Source: a virus
Length of the DNA stretch: 33,791 nt
Reading direction: 5' to 3' (one strand)
IMG/VR virus record: IMGVR_UViG_3300005613_000236
Location: 1 to 33,791 of that record
Under the pieces are notes generated by a model. It searched no databases. It had not been told where the DNA came from and saw only the letters and a program-made list of their open reading frames with translations. Shown here piece after piece: positions 1-6,125 of this stretch. The position numbers were made by a program, and so were the translations under genes. How positions within the stretch are numbered: the first letter of the stretch is position 1; the number at the start of each line of letters is the position of its first letter.

Positions 1-17
1 TAAATACACACAATAGA

Positions 18-46
18 TTGACAGAATCACTCTGAGATCTTACAAT
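18..46 (+). promoter_or_regulatory. Strong sigma-70-like promoter
   Basis: TTGACA at 18-23 and TACAAT at 41-46 are separated by exactly 17 bases. This is a perfect -35 box and a 5/6 -10 box. It lies 30 bases upstream of the 57-aa gene at 76 and fits an early phage promoter read by host RNA polymerase. Function is inferred from consensus only. Confidence 0.7.
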
Positions 47-75
47 AGGAACAGTTCACCATTCTTCGAGGATCT

Positions 76-249
76 ATGCCTGCTATCTATCATTCAGCAC
101 AGAAGAGTAAGTATCGTATCACTTTAGAGATTGATGCCCTGGATGACTTTAATCCTCATCAGATTAAGTGGGAAGAGTTATTCGAATTGCAAGGTAATGA
201 GAGTTGTGAAGCATACATTGAAGACCTGTCAAATCCTGTGAGATGGTAG
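76..249 (+). CDS. Small conserved cyanophage-type protein, 57 aa, function unknown
   Basis: The ORF begins with ATG at 76, preceded by GAGGA at 68-72, and ends with TAG. The protein contains FNPHQIKWEELFEL followed by ESCEAYIEDLS, a pattern I recall from small unknown proteins of T4-like cyanophages. It is acidic, soluble and has no membrane segment. It is the first gene after the promoter at 18-46 and is followed by the hairpin-bearing leader at 250-385. Likely an early accessory protein. The gene call is fairly secure, the function is not known. Confidence 0.75.
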   Translation: MPAIYHSAQKSKYRITLEIDALDDFNPHQIKWEELFELQGNESCEAYIEDLSNPVRW

Positions 250-252
250 ATA

Positions 253-280
253 ACTTGTGGAAAACTTTTATTCCACAAGT
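253..280 (+). repeat. Hairpin repeat, copy 1
   Basis: A perfect 10-bp inverted repeat, ACTTGTGGAA at 253-262 and TTCCACAAGT at 271-280, encloses the 8-base loop AACTTTTA. There is no U-tract, so a simple intrinsic terminator is unlikely. It begins four bases after the stop of the 57-aa gene. A second copy with the same loop lies at 308-331. Confidence 0.75.
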
Positions 281-307
281 AACACGAACTCTAAGAGGAG
301 AGATACA

Positions 308-331
308 CTGTGGAAAACTTTTATTCCACAG
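308..331 (+). repeat. Hairpin repeat, copy 2
   Basis: CTGTGGAA at 308-315 pairs with TTCCACAG at 324-331 around the loop AACTTTTA, identical to the loop of copy 1. Compared with copy 1, the pair T255-A278 has become C308-G331: both arms changed together and pairing is kept. This points to selection on an RNA or DNA hairpin in the leader of the next gene. Confidence 0.75.
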
Positions 332-338
332 GTAACTT

Positions 339-380
339 AACCGAAGCTTCGAAAGTGTTCTAGTAGTGTAAGGACACAGA
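339..380 (+). repeat. Duplicated 42-bp leader element, copy 1
   Basis: The segment begins AACCGAAGCTTC and ends AGTGTAAGGAC plus a short tail, and recurs at 594-635 with few differences. It contains the palindrome GAAGCTTC and the ribosome binding sequence AAGGA (370-374), 11 bases before the ATG at 386. It looks like a shared translational or transcriptional leader. Confidence 0.75.
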
Positions 381-385
381 TTCAC

Positions 386-589
386 ATGAATTCAATTCAA
401 CATCTGGAAGGTCTTGCAAATGATCTTCAACGAGCAGGATTGCAAGTTAAAGTAACAGTTTTACCTTCGACGACTAAGTATCAACGAAAGTCTGTTTTAG
501 GTGTTAAAATGAGAGCATCTCGTCGCAGATCAGGTAAAGCTCAAATGCAAGATTGCAACAAACTATATCACTCTTCTGGTCACAACTAA
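386..589 (+). CDS. Small hypothetical protein, 67 aa
   Basis: The ATG at 386 is preceded by AAGGA in the duplicated leader. The protein has a predicted helical start (SIQHLEGLANDLQRAG) and a strongly basic middle (KYQRKSVLGVKMRASRRRSG) that could bind nucleic acid, then a short polar tail. I do not recognise the family. There is no signal peptide or membrane segment. The matching leader on the next gene suggests the two are expressed in the same way. The gene is supported by its start signal and continuity rather than by homology. Confidence 0.65.
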   Translation: MNSIQHLEGLANDLQRAGLQVKVTVLPSTTKYQRKSVLGVKMRASRRRSGKAQMQDCNKLYHSSGHN

Positions 590-593
590 TAGT

Positions 594-635
594 AACCGAA
601 GCTTCTAAAGTGTCTCAATAGTGTAAGGACTCAGA
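594..635 (+). repeat. Duplicated 42-bp leader element, copy 2
   Basis: Second copy of the element at 339-380. The palindromic AAGCTTC core and GTGTAAGGAC are kept. AAGGA at 625-629 is the ribosome binding site for the ATG at 642. Both copies end 5-6 bases before an ATG. Confidence 0.75.
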
Positions 636-641
636 CCGATC

Positions 642-827
642 ATGACCTCAAACATTAAGGACGCAATCTCTCAGGCATTCTACAATCTTTCTCAGCACAA
701 TCAGATGATTTATGATTACTGGGTGAGTGAATTGTATAGTGATGAAGGTGAGATTCTTGAGGATCAATGGAATTCCTCTAATCTGAAATTGATGGAGGAT
801 GATGTTATGAATCTCCTCAACAATTGA
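642..827 (+). CDS. Small acidic hypothetical protein, 61 aa
   Basis: ATG at 642 lies 12 bases after AAGGA of the second leader repeat. The protein is acidic and probably all-helical: an amphipathic helix (SNIKDAISQAFYNLSQHNQ), an aromatic stretch (MIYDYWVSELY) and an acidic tail. I do not recognise the family. An antisense ORF overlaps it but lacks a start context. Together with the 67-aa gene it forms a pair with duplicated leaders but unrelated products. Confidence 0.65.
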   Translation: MTSNIKDAISQAFYNLSQHNQMIYDYWVSELYSDEGEILEDQWNSSNLKLMEDDVMNLLNN

Positions 828-866
828 TTTAATTCTTTACACTTTTCCACACTCTTTTTTCTCATC

Positions 867-1187
867 ATGCGTAAGATCGAAAAGCAAATGTACGCCGCCA
901 TTCGTGATAGCAAGTGCTGGAAGTCTGGCAACACTGAGGTTTCCACCGATAGTGATGGTGTCTCCCGTGTCTATCTTCACGGTAACAAGATTGCTGAGAT
1001 TGGTGATGACTACATGACTATCTTTGACGGTGGTTGGCAGTCCAACACTACAAAGTCTCGCCTGAATGCTATCATCAATGCCTTCTGTAATGCTGCCACC
1101 GATGGTGTCTATCAGCGTAATTTTAAGTGGTTTGTGAGTGATAACGAAGTCGAAAAAGATTTCGAGAATGGCTACACCTTTGCCTGA
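867..1187 (+). CDS. Conserved phage protein of unknown function, 106 aa
   Basis: The pattern IEKQMYAAIRDSKCWKSGNT, VYLHGNKIAEI, then DGGWQSNTTKSRLNAI and FKWFV recalls a small family common in cyanophages and other phages, with no known function. It reads as an alpha/beta protein without membrane segments. No Shine-Dalgarno sequence precedes the ATG; the leader is rich in pyrimidines (CTCTTTTTTCTCATC), which suggests SD-independent initiation. Codon use is clearly richer in GC (GCC, CGT, ATC, GGC) than in the late genes. Confidence 0.85.
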   Translation: MRKIEKQMYAAIRDSKCWKSGNTEVSTDSDGVSRVYLHGNKIAEIGDDYMTIFDGGWQSNTTKSRLNAIINAFCNAATDGVYQRNFKWFVSDNEVEKDFENGYTFA

Positions 1188-1252
1188 TGCACAATTGACC
1201 TGGTGATGTCATTAAACTCACCATCAGTTCACTTCACTTTTCTTCCTAAATC

Positions 1253-1387
1253 ATGTCTAAGTCGATTGCTCTTGGTATGCTCCGTCAAGGTAACACTGGT
1301 TCTGAAATTCTTGAGATTCTTGATGTTATCGTAGAGGATATTCAGTCCGAACAAACTATCAATGAGATTGCAGATATCCTCTTCTGA
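1253..1387 (+). CDS. Small conserved protein, 44 aa
   Basis: Short ORF with the sequence MSKSIALGMLRQGNTG followed by EILEILDVIVEDI, similar to a tiny helical family I recall in marine phages. It has no known function. The leader before the ATG is pyrimidine-rich without SD, as for the 106-aa gene upstream. Its stop is 15 bases before the stem of the terminator at 1403, so it is the last gene of this transcription unit. Confidence 0.75.
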   Translation: MSKSIALGMLRQGNTGSEILEILDVIVEDIQSEQTINEIADILF

Positions 1388-1402
1388 TTGATACTTACTC
1401 GT

Positions 1403-1432
1403 GGGGAGTTCTTGACAGTTCTCCCCGTTTTT
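1403..1432 (+). terminator. Rho-independent terminator
   Basis: GGGGAG (1403-1408) pairs with CTCCCC (1421-1426) around a 12-base loop, followed by G and five T (1428-1432). It closes the 867-1387 unit. Confidence 0.8.
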
Positions 1433-1560
1433 GTTAGTATGTTTATGCGTTATGCGGCAGTTATTTGTGTCGTTGATTGATGCGTTCGCGGCGGCGTAAC
1501 GTATATAAAAATAGCTAACTACCCTAACCTACAGAGGTGACAAATCGCTCGATCAATATC
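1433..1560. other. Intergenic stretch with GC-rich patch
   Basis: No convincing gene. It holds a patch rich in CG dinucleotides (about 1480-1501, TGCGTTCGCGGCGGCGTAAC) and TATAAAAA at 1504-1511, one mismatch from the T4 late promoter. GTG at 1537 could be an alternative start for the next gene. No RNA gene was recognised. Confidence 0.4.
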
Positions 1561-1725
1561 ATGTACATAAAAAAATCCCGGAAGGTGAAGGGGGCACCAT
1601 ATTGGAATTTTTGGAGAGTCATACTTGCAGGATGGATGATACGATATCCTGGTAAGGTATTTCGTATCATTGGATTTCCCCTTGGAATATTACTTGTAGT
1701 GATATATAATGCAGTAATGAAATAA
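1561..1725 (+). CDS. Putative small membrane protein, 54 aa
   Basis: The ORF is open from GTG 1537 (62 aa) and ATG 1561 (54 aa). I prefer ATG, though neither start has a well-placed SD. The N-terminus is basic (MYIKKSRKVKG), followed by an aromatic amphipathic stretch (YWNFWRVILAGWMIRYPG) and a clear hydrophobic helix (IIGFPLGILLVVIY) near the C-terminus. One, possibly two, membrane segments with the positive N-terminus inside is likely. It faintly recalls small membrane proteins of cyanophages. The -10 and -35 boxes for the next gene lie within its 3' end. Confidence 0.65.
   Translation: MYIKKSRKVKGAPYWNFWRVILAGWMIRYPGKVFRIIGFPLGILLVVIYNAVMK
1682..1710 (+). promoter_or_regulatory. Sigma-70-like promoter
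   Basis: TTGGAA (1682-1687), 17 bases, TATAAT (1705-1710, perfect -10). It lies inside the end of the small membrane protein gene and about 50 bases upstream of the ATG at 1761. Consensus-based prediction only. Confidence 0.5.
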
Positions 1726-1760
1726 CATTACGGGAAAAAAATCCGGAGAATTTTTTTTAT

Positions 1761-1961
1761 ATGGAAAAGATTTATCATATATACGCAAAGGATAAGTGTT
1801 TATTTCATTCACTTAAAGAGGAAGAATTTAAGCACACATGGAAACAACTCAAGAGTATGGTTGGTTTAATGAAAACTGATTATACGATTGAGGATTTGTC
1901 ATATGAGGAGACAATGTTATTATTAGAAAATAATACTTCATATGATTGTCCATCATATTGA
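1761..1961 (+). CDS. Small conserved cyanophage-type protein, 66 aa
   Basis: The sequence MEKIYHIYAKDKCLFHSL, then FKHTWKQLKSMVGLMKTDY and DLSYEE resembles a small family I recall in T4-like cyanophages, unknown in function. GGAG at 1745-1748 lies 12 bases upstream of the ATG, rather far. The protein is soluble and mixed alpha/beta. It sits between the small membrane protein and the glycosyltransferase-like gene. Confidence 0.75.
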   Translation: MEKIYHIYAKDKCLFHSLKEEEFKHTWKQLKSMVGLMKTDYTIEDLSYEETMLLLENNTSYDCPSY

Positions 1962-1986
1962 CAAAGGATATATAAACTGTTAAACT
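1958..1986 (+). promoter_or_regulatory. Possible promoter of the glycosyltransferase-like gene
   Basis: TTGACA (1958-1963) is a perfect -35 box. At 17 bases spacing lies TAAACT (1981-1986), a 4/6 match to TATAAT. The -10 is poor, so this is tentative. A palindrome follows at 1992-2004. Confidence 0.35.
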
Positions 1987-1991
1987 TGAAC

Positions 1992-2004
1992 TGAAGTTAC
2001 TTCA
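1992..2004. promoter_or_regulatory. 13-bp palindrome, operator-like
   Basis: TGAAGT-T-ACTTCA is a perfect inverted repeat with a single central base, five bases before the ATG at 2010 and just after the possible -10 box. The loop is too short for an RNA hairpin, so a protein-binding site is the likelier reading. It could also be chance. Confidence 0.3.
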
Positions 2005-2009
2005 ATCTT

Positions 2010-2777
2010 ATGGCAAAAGGATTTACTGTAAAAGCTGCTGCACCAAAACCAAAACAAGAAGAATGGGATATTAGTGCAATTAAAGAACGAATGCGAGGAA
2101 AGTCAATTGTATTTTGTCTTCCTGGACGAGGATGTTCTTTTACATTTTTAAAGAACTTTGTTCAACTTTGTTTTGACATGGTTCAGAATGGAATGAGTAT
2201 TCAAATTTCACAAGATTACTCATCAATGGTTAATTTTGCACGTTGTAAAGTATTAGGTGCAAATGTACTTCGAGGGCCAAATCAAATTCCTTGGGATGGT
2301 AAACTTGAATATGATTATCAATTATGGATTGATAGTGATATCGTATTTACCTCAGAAAAATTCTGGCAACTCTGCGATCTTGCACTGAATGAAGAAGGTG
2401 AAGAAAAAGAAGTTGTTGCAGGATGGTATGCAACAGAAGATGGACGCACAACCTCAGTAGCTCACTGGTTGGAAGAAGATGATTTCCGACGTAATGGTGG
2501 TGTGATGAATCACGAAACTGTGGAGAGTATCTCAAAACGTCGTAAACCTTTCACAGTGGATTACACAGGATTTGGTTGGGTACTTATTAAAAAAGGTGTC
2601 TTTGAAAATCTTGAATACCCTTGGTTTGCTCCAAAAATGCAAGTCTTTGAATCAGGTGCAGTTCAAGACATGTGTGGAGAAGATGTCTCATTCTGTCTTG
2701 ATGCAAAAGAAAAAGGTTTTGATATTTGGTGTGATCCAAGAATTCGTGTTGGACACGAAAAAACTCGCGTTATCTAA
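2010..2777 (+). CDS. GT-A-like glycosyltransferase (family 2-like), 255 aa
   Basis: Likely a nucleotide-sugar-dependent glycosyltransferase of the GT-A fold. The N-terminus has a beta strand SIVFCLPGRG (32-41). A DxD-type metal site is seen as WIDSD (DSD at 108-110). GED (223-225) precedes an amphipathic helix, fitting the acidic catalytic motif of family 2 enzymes. The C-terminus ends in RIRVGHEK, where H249 fits the metal-binding histidine of many such enzymes. There is no membrane anchor. Related genes occur in many T4-like cyanophages from memory. The substrate is unknown: it could modify virion proteins, DNA or host glycans. The first 20 residues are a polar, lysine-rich tail. Confidence 0.75.
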   Translation: MAKGFTVKAAAPKPKQEEWDISAIKERMRGKSIVFCLPGRGCSFTFLKNFVQLCFDMVQNGMSIQISQDYSSMVNFARCKVLGANVLRGPNQIPWDGKLEYDYQLWIDSDIVFTSEKFWQLCDLALNEEGEEKEVVAGWYATEDGRTTSVAHWLEEDDFRRNGGVMNHETVESISKRRKPFTVDYTGFGWVLIKKGVFENLEYPWFAPKMQVFESGAVQDMCGEDVSFCLDAKEKGFDIWCDPRIRVGHEKTRVI

Positions 2778-2788
2778 GCTTCTCTCAT

Positions 2789-2941
2789 ATGAGTTATAAT
2801 ATTCTTTATAAAGGACGTAAGATCTACCATAATCTCTCTCAAGATCAAGCAATGGATATTTTGGAAGATATGGCAAAGGAATATTATAATAATGAAGTTT
2901 ATGATCCATATGAAATTGAATTAGAGGAAATTCCAGAATGA
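2789..2941 (+). CDS. Small conserved cyanophage-type protein, 50 aa
   Basis: ATG at 2789 follows the glycosyltransferase-like gene by 11 bases. The sequence MSYNILYKGRKIYHNLS, then MDILEDMAKEYY and DPYEIELEEIPE resembles a short acidic family in cyanophages with a beta hairpin and a helix. Function unknown. Its TGA overlaps the ATG of the next gene (ATGA), so the two are translationally coupled. Confidence 0.75.
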   Translation: MSYNILYKGRKIYHNLSQDQAMDILEDMAKEYYNNEVYDPYEIELEEIPE

Positions 2942-3063
2942 AAATTTTAAATAAAATTGAATCAAAACCAAAGAATACACGACAAGGTTCTGGTAAACAT
3001 ACTAAGTATGCAGATAGTAGTCGTAATAAAGCTCGAAAACCATATCGAGGACAAGGTAAATAA
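2938..3063 (+). CDS. Tiny basic protein, 41 aa (NTRQGSGKHTKY family)
   Basis: Starts in an ATGA overlap with the previous gene. The protein is strongly basic and contains KNTRQGSGKHTKY and KPYRGQGK, a signature I recall from tiny proteins in many T4-like cyanophages. It is probably unstructured alone and could bind nucleic acid, but no function is known. The terminator at 3071 follows within eight bases. Confidence 0.8.
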   Translation: MKILNKIESKPKNTRQGSGKHTKYADSSRNKARKPYRGQGK

Positions 3064-3070
3064 TTTAAAA

Positions 3071-3097
3071 GAGATGCAGCAATGCATCTCTTTTTTT
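3071..3097 (+). terminator. Rho-independent terminator
   Basis: A perfect 8-bp stem, GAGATGCA (3071-3078) and TGCATCTC (3083-3090), closes on a GCAA tetraloop and is followed by seven T (3091-3097). It separates the small-gene cassette from the structural region. Confidence 0.93.
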
Positions 3098-3125
3098 ATA
3101 ACTATTAAGAGAGATAAAGTTTCCT

Positions 3126-3791
3126 ATGACTTGTTTAGTTTGCAATTTACCTTCACAAGAAGTATGGGTACGAAAAGAATATCTTACAGATCATCAAAGT
3201 GGATGGGGTGAATTTGTAAAGGGAGTATGGGTAACTGCAAAATCAATGCCAGGACGTGCATTTTATTTTGAAACTTATTTACCAGAGTATGCAGCAATGT
3301 ATGATAAATTGCCTATCAGTGCCTTCTGTAGTCGCCCGGAAACCCCTTCTCCCGATCTTGACTTACCTAACCTCCAATTCTGGAATTGTATGGACTATGG
3401 AGTCGTGGCTGTACAGAAACAATTCATCGGTTCAATGAGTTATGAATTATATACAAGGGATTTTGGTACTCAAAAAGGAACTTATGTATGTACTCTAGAT
3501 AATTATCATCAAGATCCTGATGTGATTGATTATGCTACAAGTGAAAATCCAACAGAACATAAGTCTCATAACCTTATTGAGTTGACAAATGGACAATTTG
3601 CACTGTATCCAAACAATAGAATAAGGATATATGACAATAGTTTAACACCAAAAGATCCAAAAAAACCTGATTTTAAGGTATCAACACGATATTATCAGGT
3701 TGAAAATGGGTTTGAACATGATGGATTGGGGAATGAGGATGAATATTTTTGGAAAACATCAAAAGAAAGAGAAGAAAAGTCAAATAAATAA
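3126..3791 (+). CDS. Conserved cyanophage protein of unknown function, 221 aa
   Basis: A family I recall upstream of gp25 in cyanophages. Visible features are CLVC at residues 3-6, EVWVRKEYLTDHQ, MPGRAFYFETYLPEYAAMYDKLP, a central beta-rich part (GTYVCTLDNYH) and DEYFWKT near the end. A lone CxxC is too little to claim a zinc site. There is no signal peptide or membrane helix. Its stop codon lies in the late promoter of gp25, so it is read ahead of the baseplate genes. Function is unknown; position suggests a morphogenesis role. Confidence 0.8.
   Translation: MTCLVCNLPSQEVWVRKEYLTDHQSGWGEFVKGVWVTAKSMPGRAFYFETYLPEYAAMYDKLPISAFCSRPETPSPDLDLPNLQFWNCMDYGVVAVQKQFIGSMSYELYTRDFGTQKGTYVCTLDNYHQDPDVIDYATSENPTEHKSHNLIELTNGQFALYPNNRIRIYDNSLTPKDPKKPDFKVSTRYYQVENGFEHDGLGNEDEYFWKTSKEREEKSNK
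3783..3790 (+). promoter_or_regulatory. T4-type late promoter before gp25
   Basis: AATAAATA matches the T4 late promoter core TATAAATA except at the first base. It overlaps the TAA stop (3789-3791) of the 221-aa gene and lies 21 bases before the gp25 ATG. Confidence 0.65.
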
Positions 3792-3811
3792 AACAAATTC
3801 ATCACTTTTTC

Positions 3812-4213
3812 ATGCCAACGGAAAGGATAAGTAAGGGATTTAAAGATATTAGTATGTCATTTCAGATAAATCCAGTGAATGACGATTTAATTGCAGTAAA
3901 AAATGAAACTGCAATTGCAAGATCTCTTAGAAATCTGATATTTACTCAACCTGGAGAGCGATTTTTCAATCAAAATCTTGGTTCAAAAGTCTCAAGAACA
4001 CTTTTTGAGAATATGGATGATCTTACTGCAGTGGTTTTGAAAGATGAAATTGAAAATACAATCAATAATTACGAACCAAGAGTTGATTTGATTGGTGTTG
4101 ATGTGAATCCCGACTATGATAATAATGAATTTAATGTCACAATTCGATATTATATCGTCGGTATCGATGTATTACCGCAACAATTAACATTTGCACTACA
4201 GCCGACACGATAA
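3812..4213 (+). CDS. 25: Baseplate wedge protein gp25
   Basis: Matches T4 gp25 (132 aa there, 133 here) with the family signature FTQPGERFFNQNLG, LFENMDDLTA and NNYEPRVDLIGVDV. GPW/gp25 family members form part of the wedge near the tube and help start sheath assembly at the baseplate. The ATG at 3812 gives the expected length; there is no SD. Its TAA is immediately followed by the ATG of gp6, so the pair is coupled. gp25 contacts gp6 and gp53 in T4. The first 15 residues (MPTERISKGFKDISM) are a short phage-specific extension. Confidence 0.95.
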   Translation: MPTERISKGFKDISMSFQINPVNDDLIAVKNETAIARSLRNLIFTQPGERFFNQNLGSKVSRTLFENMDDLTAVVLKDEIENTINNYEPRVDLIGVDVNPDYDNNEFNVTIRYYIVGIDVLPQQLTFALQPTR

Positions 4214-6124
4214 ATGGCACTAGTAAACTTCACAAATTTAGATTTTGATCAAATAAAGACTTCGATTAAGGATTATCTTAGATCGAATTCAAATTTTACT
4301 GACTATGATTTTGAGGGATCGAACTTATCTACGATTATCGATGTTCTCGCATATAACACTTACATTTCTTCATACAATGCTAACATGGTTAGCAATGAAG
4401 TTTTTATTGATAGTGCAACATTAAGGGAAAATGTTGTTTCTCTTGCAAGAAATATTGGATATGTCCCAAGATCAAAAACAGCTGCAAGGGCAAACATATC
4501 ATTTTTTATCGATACTACAGGTTATAGTTTTTCTCCAATCACATTAACCTTAAAAAAAGGAACTATTTGTGTTTCTAGTGAAAGATTTGGTGAAAATAGT
4601 TTTAGTTTTACAGTTCCTGCAGACATTACTGTACCAGTTACGGAAGGAATTGCAATATTTGATAATGTTGATGTTTATGAGGGTACATTTTTAGTTAAAA
4701 ATTTTACCGTAAACGCAAATGATCCGAATCAAAAATTTATTTTAGATAATTCTGGTATTGATACGAGTAGTATTTCAGTTTTGGTTAGAAATAGTCAGAC
4801 AAGTACGGTAACTAGAAAGTTCACATTAGCAAGTAGTTTACTAGATGTGACTTCAGACTCAAAAGTTTTCTTTATTCAGGAGATTGAAGATCAAAGATAT
4901 GAATTAATTTTTGGTGATGGTATATTTGGAGCAGCATTAGAAGATTCAAATTACATTGAAGTTTCTTATATTACGACAAGTGGAGAATTAGCAAATGGAG
5001 TTTCTAATTTTTCATTTAATGGAAGAATAGTAGATAATAATGATCGCGTAATTACTGGTGGAGTTTCAGTTTTAACTGCAAATACTATTGCAAGAGGTGG
5101 ATCTGATATTGAATCCGTTGAATCGATCAAAAAATATGCTACGAGAATCTATGCTTCTCAAAATAGAGCAGTTACAGCATCCGATTATGAATCAATTGTT
5201 CCTACAATTTATCCAGAAACAGAATCAATTTCAGTTTTTGGTGGAGAAGAATTGAATCCACCTCAATATGGAAGAGTTTTTATTTCAATTAAGCCTATTA
5301 ATGGCGCATTTGTTTCTAGTCAAATTAAAGAAAATCTTAAACGCGATTTAAGAAAATATTCCGTGGCAGGAATTGTTCCAGAAATCTTAGATCTTAAGTA
5401 TCTTTATATCGAATACAATACAACAGTATATTACAATACAAATCTTACACCTTCTGCAAATTATTTACAAACTATTATTTCAAACAATATTACAAATTAT
5501 TCAGAATCGAGTGAATTGAACAAATATGGAGCACGATTTAAATATAGTAAATTTTTAAAAATTATTGATGACAGCAATACTGCAATAACTTCAAATATTA
5601 CTACAATCAATATCAGAAGAAATTTAAGTGCTAGATTAAACACTTTTGCAAATTATGAAATTTGTTTTGGAAATGAATTTTATTTAAAATGTCAAAGTGG
5701 ATATAATGTAAAATCGACTGGATTTAAAATTGATGGGGTTTCGGATACACTTTATCTTTCTGATATGCCAAATGAAGATGGCAAGACTGGTAGAATCTTT
5801 TACTTTAGACTTTTATCCTCTTCAGAACCTCAAATTGTAAGAGATTCTGTCGGAACAATTGACTATGAACGTGGTGAGATTATATTGTATTCTACAAACT
5901 TTTTATCAACAGAAAAATCTAGTAGCGGCCAGCCAATTATTGAAATTTCAACAACACCAAAATCAAATGACATCATAGGACTTCAAGATTTATATCTTCA
6001 ATTAGACACTTCTAGTAGTGTGTTAAATATGGTAGCAGATAACATTTCATCTGGGTTTGATATATCTGGATCATCCTACATCTTGACATCGAGTTATTCA
6101 AACGAAGATTACATAAGACAATAA
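4214..6124 (+). CDS. 6: Baseplate wedge protein gp6
   Basis: 636 aa, close to the 660 aa of T4 gp6. The N-terminus has LDFDQIKTSIKDYLRSNSN and DVLAYNTYISSYNANM, typical of gp6 of cyanophages. The baseplate-J-like core shows FGDG at about residues 233-236, then a segment ASDYESIVPTIYPETESISV (about 322 onward) before YGRVFISIKP. In T4, gp6 dimers link wedges into the ring around the hub and bind gp25, gp7 and gp53. The start directly abuts the gp25 stop. One base separates its stop from gp7. Confidence 0.93.
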   Translation: MALVNFTNLDFDQIKTSIKDYLRSNSNFTDYDFEGSNLSTIIDVLAYNTYISSYNANMVSNEVFIDSATLRENVVSLARNIGYVPRSKTAARANISFFIDTTGYSFSPITLTLKKGTICVSSERFGENSFSFTVPADITVPVTEGIAIFDNVDVYEGTFLVKNFTVNANDPNQKFILDNSGIDTSSISVLVRNSQTSTVTRKFTLASSLLDVTSDSKVFFIQEIEDQRYELIFGDGIFGAALEDSNYIEVSYITTSGELANGVSNFSFNGRIVDNNDRVITGGVSVLTANTIARGGSDIESVESIKKYATRIYASQNRAVTASDYESIVPTIYPETESISVFGGEELNPPQYGRVFISIKPINGAFVSSQIKENLKRDLRKYSVAGIVPEILDLKYLYIEYNTTVYYNTNLTPSANYLQTIISNNITNYSESSELNKYGARFKYSKFLKIIDDSNTAITSNITTINIRRNLSARLNTFANYEICFGNEFYLKCQSGYNVKSTGFKIDGVSDTLYLSDMPNEDGKTGRIFYFRLLSSSEPQIVRDSVGTIDYERGEIILYSTNFLSTEKSSSGQPIIEISTTPKSNDIIGLQDLYLQLDTSSSVLNMVADNISSGFDISGSSYILTSSYSNEDYIRQ

Positions 6125-6125
6125 A

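Noticed and set aside
764-946. Antisense ORF of 60 codons over the left cassette
   Set aside because: Overlaps two better supported genes and has no start signal.
1201-1223. Hairpin TGGTGA...TCACCA between the 106-aa and 44-aa genes
   Set aside because: Stem of only six pairs, an 11-base loop and no U-tract; may be chance.
1729-1757. Possible terminator before the 66-aa gene
   Set aside because: The CGG/CCG stem is only three pairs; the T run is likely part of the leader.
2572-2799. Plus-strand ORF overlapping the glycosyltransferase-like gene
   Set aside because: It is a frame-shifted shadow; the 255-aa frame carries the DSD and GED motifs.
2957-3211. Plus-strand ORF across the terminator at 3071
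   Set aside because: It would read through a perfect terminator and overlaps the conserved 41-aa and 221-aa genes in another frame.
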